DNA of 39,630 nt from Acidimicrobiia bacterium (GTDB lineage: Bacteria > Actinomycetota > Acidimicrobiia > Spongiisociales > ZC4RG35), in the NCBI GenBank assembly GCA_009837815.1, contig VXSV01000151.1, positions 1 to 39,630 of the forward strand, read 5' to 3'. Of this stretch, positions 35,152 through 39,630 are shown in pieces. Below the pieces are notes generated by a model. The model had not been told where the DNA came from, made no database searches, and saw only the letters and a program-made list of their open reading frames with translations. Positions within the stretch are counted from its first letter, which is position 1. Every line of letters starts with the position of its first letter. The position numbers were made by a program, and so were the translations under genes.

Positions 35152-36107
35152 CAGGCGCCCTCCTCCGACGATCGATCCTCGTCCGTCGGGACCTCGGCCG
35201 CAGCCGCCTCCGTGTCGGAATCCTCCATCTCCCAAAGGTCGTCTGTGTCCTGGTCGGCCTGCTTGCGGCCGCCGCCCGCCTCGATGACGCGTTTGCGGCC
35301 ATCCCGCTTGGGCGCGGCGGGCTCGACCGGGCGTTTGCCCCCGCCCGCCTCGATCAAACGCGGGCTCTTCGTTCCTCCCGCCGCGGCTTCGGCGCGCGCC
35401 TTGGCGGGAGTGCGGCGCCGGCGGGTAGGTCCGCCGGCCGCCAGAGCCACCTCTGCGGCTATCTTCTCTCCCGACGAAGGCGCCTTGAACACGTCGCCCT
35501 TGTAGATCCATACCTTCACGCCGATGGTTCCCACCATGGTGTGGGCGGTCGCCAACCCGTAATCGATGTCGGCCCGGATGGTGTGAAGGGGAACCCGGCC
35601 TTCCAGGTACCACTCCCTGCGACCCATGTCCGCTCCGCCCAGCCTGCCCTTGCACTCCACCCGCACTCCCTGAGCGCCCGCCTTCCGGGCGGTGCCCAGG
35701 GCGCGCTTCATGGCGCGGCGAAAGGAGACACGGTTCTCCAACTGGTCGGCGATCCCCTGCGCGAGGAGTTGCGCGTCCACTTCGGGGTCCTTGACCTCGA
35801 TGATGTTCAGCTTGATCGACTTGGAGGTGAGTTTCTCCAGGCCCTTGCGCAGCCGTTCGGCTTCAGCTCCTCGGCGGCCGATCACCACCCCCGGGCGGGC
35901 GGTATGGATCTCCACCACCACCCGGTCGCGGGTCCTTTCCACCTCTATGCGGGAAACCGCCCCTCGCAGGAGCGTTCCCCGCAGGTAGTCGCGTATCTGC
36001 CAGTCTTCGTTGACCAGGTTCACATAGTCCCGGTCCGAATACCACTTGGATTTCCAGTCGGTCACGACCCCCAGGCGGAACGAATAGGGATGAGTCTTCT
36101 GTCCCAT
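35151..36107 (-). CDS. rpsC: Small-subunit ribosomal protein S3 with long C-terminal tail
   Basis: 318 residues. The core (1-210) is normal: M-G-Q-K-T-H-P, the KH-domain loop G-V-V-I-G-R-R-G, and the C-domain [13 protein letters not shown] and V-W-I-Y-K-G-D. From about 211 a tail of some 108 residues follows, with an Ala/Arg/Lys-rich part, the repeated motif [11 protein letters not shown] (250-260) and [11 protein letters not shown] (273-283), and an acidic end (286-318). Most bacterial S3 end near 210-275. S3 is part of the mRNA entry helicase region. Confidence 0.96.
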   Translation of the reverse strand: MGQKTHPYSFRLGVVTDWKSKWYSDRDYVNLVNEDWQIRDYLRGTLLRGAVSRIEVERTRDRVVVEIHTARPGVVIGRRGAEAERLRKGLEKLTSKSIKLNIIEVKDPEVDAQLLAQGIADQLENRVSFRRAMKRALGTARKAGAQGVRVECKGRLGGADMGRREWYLEGRVPLHTIRADIDYGLATAHTMVGTIGVKVWIYKGDVFKAPSSGEKIAAEVALAAGGPTRRRRTPAKARAEAAAGGTKSPRLIEAGGGKRPVEPAAPKRDGRKRVIEAGGGRKQADQDTDDLWEMEDSDTEAAAAEVPTDEDRSSEEGA

Positions 36108-36460
36108 CAGATCTCCTCTCCGTCATAGTCGGAGTCGGCCACCACGATGGTCAGGTGACTGGTGCGCTTGCGAATCCGCGCAACCCGACCTCTTGCCCGG
36201 GCGCGGTAGGACCGGAGAGTGGGACCTTCATCCACATATGCGGCAGCCACCGTCAGGTGGTCGGGATCCAACTCCAGGTTGTTCTCCGCGTTGGCGACCG
36301 CCGAGTTCAACACCTTGAGAATGGCGGGTGCGGCGCCACGGTTCACGGCCGCCAGGACGTGTCGAGCCTCCGACACGGGCTTTCCTCTCACCAGATCGGT
36401 GACCCGCCTCATTTTGTAGGGGGAGTGACGGAGGAAACGGGCGCGGGCCTGGGTTCTCAC
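36107..36460 (-). CDS. rplV: Large-subunit ribosomal protein L22
   Basis: 117 residues: [34 protein letters not shown] and [15 protein letters not shown], the hairpin that lines the exit tunnel. GTG start in a GTGA overlap with rpsS; its stop overlaps rpsC by one base. Confidence 0.97.
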   Translation of the reverse strand: MRTQARARFLRHSPYKMRRVTDLVRGKPVSEARHVLAAVNRGAAPAILKVLNSAVANAENNLELDPDHLTVAAAYVDEGPTLRSYRARARGRVARIRKRTSHLTIVVADSDYDGEEI

Positions 36461-36744
36461 GTCTTTCTCACCACCTTCTCCCGCTTGCCGCCCGGATGCT
36501 TGCGGAAGGTCCGGGTGGGAGCGAATTCTCCCAGTTTGTGGCCGACCATCGACTCGGTCAGGTAGACGGGCACGTGGCGGCGCCCGTCATGGACGGCGAT
36601 GGTGTGGCCGATCATGGCCGGTATCACGGTGGAACGCCGGCTCCAGGTGCGGATCACCCGCTTCTGGCGGGATGCGTTGAGCTCTTCGATCTTCTCAAGC
36701 AAATGGTCATCCACGAAGGGGCCCTTCTTCAAACTTCTGCCCAC
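36457..36744 (-). CDS. rpsS: Small-subunit ribosomal protein S19
   Basis: 95 residues from GTG 36744: [29 protein letters not shown] and [14 protein letters not shown]. It lies 2 nt after the rplB stop. The in-frame extension upstream runs within rplB and is not used. Confidence 0.96.
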   Translation of the reverse strand: MGRSLKKGPFVDDHLLEKIEELNASRQKRVIRTWSRRSTVIPAMIGHTIAVHDGRRHVPVYLTESMVGHKLGEFAPTRTFRKHPGGKREKVVRKT

Positions 36745-36746
36745 GG

Positions 36747-37580
36747 CTACCTCCGACCCTTGGCGTATCGACGGCGAACGATGTACTTGTTGCTCTGCTT
36801 GTTCTTTTTGCGGGTGCGTCCCTCCGGCTTGCCCCAGGGGCTGACCGGCGTACGTCCTCCCGAGGACTTTCCTTCTCCCCCGCCCAGCGGGTGGTCTATG
36901 GGGTTCATCGCCACTCCCCTGGTCTGGGGACGCACGCCCTTCCACCGATTACGGCCCGCCTTGCCCAGCTTCACCAATTCCGACTCTGTGTTGCCGACCT
37001 GACCGATGGTGGCGCGACAGTCCATGGGGACCGTGCGCATCTCGCCGGAGGGCAGCCGGAGAAGGGCCATTCCCCCTTCTTTGGACATGAGTTGTACCGA
37101 CGACCCGGCCGCCCGGGCTATCTTGGCGCCTCCACCGGGGCGGATCTCCACTGCGTGAACGGTGGTTCCCGCCGGGATGTTGCGGAGGGCCATGGCGTTG
37201 CCGGGGCGAATCTCGGCCTTCGGCCCGGAACTGATCCGGTCCCCCACACCCACTCCCACCGGAGCGAGAATGTATCTCTTCTCCCCGTCCACGTAGTGGA
37301 GCAGGGCGATCCGGGCGTTGCGGTTGGGGTCGTATTCGATTGCGGCCACTTTGGCGGGCACGCCGTCCTTGGTTCTCCGCATGTCTATAACCCGATAACG
37401 GCGCTTGTGACCTCCTCCCCGATGGCGGGAGGTGATCCGTCCATGGCTGTTGCGCCCCGCCTTGGAAGGCCGGGGAGCCAAGAGGGACTTCTCGGGACGG
37501 CTGCGCGTGATTTCAGAGAAGTCGGAGACCGTCTGGAAGCGCCGGCCGGGAGAGGTGGGTTTGCGTTTTATAACTGCCAT
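36747..37580 (-). CDS. rplB: Large-subunit ribosomal protein L2
   Basis: 277 residues: [33 protein letters not shown] and the C-terminal [18 protein letters not shown], which carries the conserved His close to the peptidyl-transferase centre. It starts 3 nt after rplW. Confidence 0.98.
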   Translation of the reverse strand: MAVIKRKPTSPGRRFQTVSDFSEITRSRPEKSLLAPRPSKAGRNSHGRITSRHRGGGHKRRYRVIDMRRTKDGVPAKVAAIEYDPNRNARIALLHYVDGEKRYILAPVGVGVGDRISSGPKAEIRPGNAMALRNIPAGTTVHAVEIRPGGGAKIARAAGSSVQLMSKEGGMALLRLPSGEMRTVPMDCRATIGQVGNTESELVKLGKAGRNRWKGVRPQTRGVAMNPIDHPLGGGEGKSSGGRTPVSPWGKPEGRTRKKNKQSNKYIVRRRYAKGRR

Positions 37581-37583
37581 TTG

Positions 37584-37871
37584 TTACACCCCGAACAAAT
37601 CGATGGACTGGTCTTCGGCCAGTTTGACCAAGGCCCGTTTGGTGTCTTTGCGTCTGCCCATGGTGCGGCGGGTGCGCTTGCGCTTTCCCCGCCTGTTGTA
37701 GGTGTTGACCGAGAGCACGTCCACTTCGAAGATGGCTTCCACTGATTGGCGGATCTCTGTCTTGTTGGATCGGGGATCGACCAGGAAGGAGTAGGTGTTA
37801 TTGGATTCGATCAGGTCGAAAGACTTCTCGGAGACCACCGGTCCCAGAATCACGTCGTGAGGGTGCTTCAT
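37584..37871 (-). CDS. rplW: Large-subunit ribosomal protein L23
   Basis: 95 residues: [31 protein letters not shown] and [12 protein letters not shown]. It forms the exit-site docking platform with L29. ATG 37871 overlaps the rplD stop (ATGA). Confidence 0.96.
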   Translation of the reverse strand: MKHPHDVILGPVVSEKSFDLIESNNTYSFLVDPRSNKTEIRQSVEAIFEVDVLSVNTYNRRGKRKRTRRTMGRRKDTKRALVKLAEDQSIDLFGV

Positions 37872-38515
37872 GACGGTTTGGCCTCCGTCGGTTCCCGAGA
37901 GCCTGCAAGACTCCACGTTCCTGCACAGAAAAGCAGGTTCCGGGACCACAGCACGTCGTAGGGAGTGACGTACCGACCTTCGGCTATCCGAACTTCGGGA
38001 AGATTCCGGAAGGACCGCTCCTCGGTTCCGCCTCGCCGGTCAACAACCACCAGGGTCTTTCCCTCCAGGCCGATCGCCCTGATGAGGGCCAGGGCCGTCT
38101 TTGTGTGGGGCGTCTCCCACTCCAGGGGTACCACGGTGTGAATGGCGCCCTCCGAGGCACGGGCCGACAGCGCGCTGGCAAGAGCCAGCCGGCGCATCTT
38201 GGCCGGGGTCCGCTGGTGGTAGCTGCGAGGCTTGGGGCCGTGAGCCACGCCTCCCCCTCGCCACATGGGGGAACGGGTCGAGCCGTGGCGGGCCCTTCCG
38301 ATTCCCTTCTGCCGCCAGGGCTTGCGGCCTCCGCCCCTCACCTGGGCCCGAGTCTTGGTGGAGGCGCTTCCCGAGCGTTTACCGGCCATCTGGGCGGTGA
38401 CCACTTGGTGCAGAACCGGCAGGTTGGGCTCGATCCCGAACACCGACGGGTCGAGAGGAGTCTCGCCCTGGAGTGCTCCGTCGGTGTCATACAGGGGAGC
38501 GGTTGGTTCAGCCAC
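37868..38515 (-). CDS. rplD: Large-subunit ribosomal protein L4
   Basis: 215 residues: [38 protein letters not shown] of the tunnel loop, and a C-terminal T-P-Y-D-V-L. L4 represses its own operon in E. coli; whether it does so here is unknown. It overlaps rplC by 8 nt. Confidence 0.97.
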   Translation of the reverse strand: MAEPTAPLYDTDGALQGETPLDPSVFGIEPNLPVLHQVVTAQMAGKRSGSASTKTRAQVRGGGRKPWRQKGIGRARHGSTRSPMWRGGGVAHGPKPRSYHQRTPAKMRRLALASALSARASEGAIHTVVPLEWETPHTKTALALIRAIGLEGKTLVVVDRRGGTEERSFRNLPEVRIAEGRYVTPYDVLWSRNLLFCAGTWSLAGSREPTEAKPS

Positions 38516-39146
38516 CGGCCTTCACCGCCCTTCTCACCAAAACCAATCCTCCCTTGGGACCGGGCACGGCTCCTCTCAGAAGCAACAGGCCTTCTTCCGG
38601 GAGCACTTTCACCACCTCGAGATTGAGGACGGTGGTGCGCTGGGCCCCCATGCGGCCGGGCATGGCCTTTCCCCGGAAGACCCGGGAGGGGGTGGCGCAG
38701 GCGCCGATCGCCCCGCCGGCCCGGTGCTTTTTGTGGTTGCCGTGACTGGCGCACTGTCCGGAGAAATTGTGGCGCTTCATCACGCCCTGAAAACCCTTGC
38801 CCTTGGAGACGCCGGTGACGTCGGCCCGAGCGCCCTCTTGGAAGACCGCATCCACTTCGATCGTCGAACCGGCCTCCAGCTGCTCGGGGGCTTCCACCGG
38901 GGTCTCCACCAGGTGAGGGGAAGGATCCACTCCCGCCTTGGCGAAGTGACCGGCCAGGGCTCTTCCCACTTTGGCGCTGCGGGCGGTCTCCAACGCCAGT
39001 TGCACAGCCTCGTATCCGTCCTTTTGGGCGGTCTTGATCTGGACAACCCTGCAGGGACCCGCCTTGATCACGGTGACCGGCACGGCCTGGGCCGACTCGT
39101 CGAATATCTGGCTCATCCCCAGTTTGGTGCCAAGAATGGTGTTCAC
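38508..39146 (-). CDS. rplC: Large-subunit ribosomal protein L3
   Basis: 212 residues: [31 protein letters not shown], and [11 protein letters not shown]3 starts 50S assembly and its loop approaches the peptidyl-transferase centre. GTG start in a GTGA overlap with rpsJ. Confidence 0.97.
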   Translation of the reverse strand: MNTILGTKLGMSQIFDESAQAVPVTVIKAGPCRVVQIKTAQKDGYEAVQLALETARSAKVGRALAGHFAKAGVDPSPHLVETPVEAPEQLEAGSTIEVDAVFQEGARADVTGVSKGKGFQGVMKRHNFSGQCASHGNHKKHRAGGAIGACATPSRVFRGKAMPGRMGAQRTTVLNLEVVKVLPEEGLLLLRGAVPGPKGGLVLVRRAVKAGG

Positions 39147-39454
39147 AGCTTTATCTCCACTTCTACGCCGGAGGGAAGATCGAGACGCATCAGGGAGTCC
39201 ACCGTTTTGGCGGTCGGGTCGAGAATGTCGATCAGTCGCTTGTGAATGCGCATCTCGAAGTGCTCCCGGGAATCCTTGTCCACGTGCGGTCCTCGAATGA
39301 CGCAGTAACGATGAATCTCGGTGGGCAGTGGAACAGGACCCTTGATTTTTGCTTGGGTACGAGTCGCCGTAGCGGCGATCTTCCGCGCCGATTCGTCCAC
39401 GCTCTGGTGGTCGTAAGCCTTTAGCTTTATGCGGATTTTGTGAGATTCGTCCAT
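39143..39454 (-). CDS. rpsJ: Small-subunit ribosomal protein S10
   Basis: 103 residues: [49 protein letters not shown] and [14 protein letters not shown]. It heads the S10 series and also partners NusB in antitermination. The ATG lacks a good Shine-Dalgarno sequence. Confidence 0.97.
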   Translation of the reverse strand: MDESHKIRIKLKAYDHQSVDESARKIAATATRTQAKIKGPVPLPTEIHRYCVIRGPHVDKDSREHFEMRIHKRLIDILDPTAKTVDSLMRLDLPSGVEVEIKL

Positions 39455-39550
39455 AAAGTGCTTCTGCTACTTGTCCTGTTTGTGTTTTTGGTCTTGTTCC
39501 TTATGTGCTTCTTATATAGTTTGCGTTCGTTTCCGCCGGATGGTTGTTTG
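39455..39550 (-). other. A-rich leader between tuf and rpsJ
   Basis: On the coding strand these 96 nt are strikingly A- and C-rich compared with the GC-rich surroundings. TATATA at 39513-39518 could be a -10 box, but no matching -35 is seen. The upstream tuf may simply read through into rpsJ. No hairpin stands out. Confidence 0.5.
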
Positions 39551-39630
39551 TTATTTGGTGATTTTGGTGACCCGTCCAGCACCCACCGTACGACCACCCT
39601 CACGAATAGCGAAATCCAACCCCACCGACA
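39551..39630 (-). CDS. tuf: Elongation factor Tu, C-terminal fragment (cut by window edge)
   Basis: Ending at TAA 39551-39553, the frame gives F-A-I-R-E-G-G-R-T-V-G-A-G-R-V-T-K-I-T-K, the conserved end of EF-Tu. Twenty-five amino-acid codons plus the stop are present. Lying just upstream of rpsJ, it is the copy normally found after fusA in the str operon. Its codons are rich in GGT, CGT and GCT. It must be a different copy from the 5' fragment at 1-50 unless the window is circular or joined at its ends. Confidence 0.9.
   Translation of the reverse strand, partial: SVGLDFAIREGGRTVGAGRVTKITK

Overview
The window is a GC-rich bacterial chromosome segment made almost entirely of housekeeping genes. 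Gene order and gene types point to an actinobacterium: the glmM-glmS and acpS-nnr-alr-tsaE-tsaB-rimI-tsaD-groES-groEL series has the order I remember from Mycobacterium. A SigK/RskA-like pair sits beside a fasciclin lipoprotein, several starts look leaderless, and zinc-binding forms of S14, L36, L24 and S4 are present. It is probably a lineage outside the well-studied genera, for example Acidimicrobiia-like. That placement is inference.

Left end (1-2413, minus strand): the first 50 nt of an EF-Tu gene, preceded in transcription order by tRNA-Met, tRNA-Thr and tRNA-Tyr, then the protease htpX and a MidA/NDUFAF7-type methyltransferase. A lone plus-strand M20 amidohydrolase follows (2554-3723), then a 354-bp gap with a structured inverted repeat and a hairpin terminator that ends groEL.

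Middle (4078-13451, minus strand): groES-groEL, with a CIRCE operator lying on its promoter. Upstream of it is a tightly overlapping operon reading acpS, nnrE/D, alr, an IMPDH/GMP-reductase-like enzyme, a family 4/5 uracil-DNA glycosylase, tsaE, tsaB, rimI and tsaD. This holds three partners of the t6A tRNA-modification machinery together with cell-wall and cofactor housekeeping.

Accessory island (13578-18031): a CPA2 cation/proton antiporter, then on the plus strand a fasciclin lipoprotein with two identical FAS1 repeats, an ECF sigma factor and an RskA-type anti-sigma factor. This is the part least like core housekeeping. The arrangement mirrors the mycobacterial SigK-RskA system, which controls fasciclin proteins (MPT70/MPT83).

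Right part (18099-39630, minus strand): glmS, glmM, rpsI, rplM (with its own promoter and a leader hairpin), a HAD hydrolase, truA and a small membrane protein. Then comes the complete S10-spc-alpha ribosomal series from rpsJ to rplQ, including secY, adk, map, infA and rpoA. The window closes inside the 3' end of a second EF-Tu gene. Nearly all junctions in this series are 1-17 nt overlaps or very short gaps, so it reads as one long translationally coupled transcription unit. I saw no mobile element, CRISPR array, rRNA or phage gene. The best candidates for something new are the duplicated fasciclin/SigK-like locus and several regulatory or protein-tail details listed in the findings.
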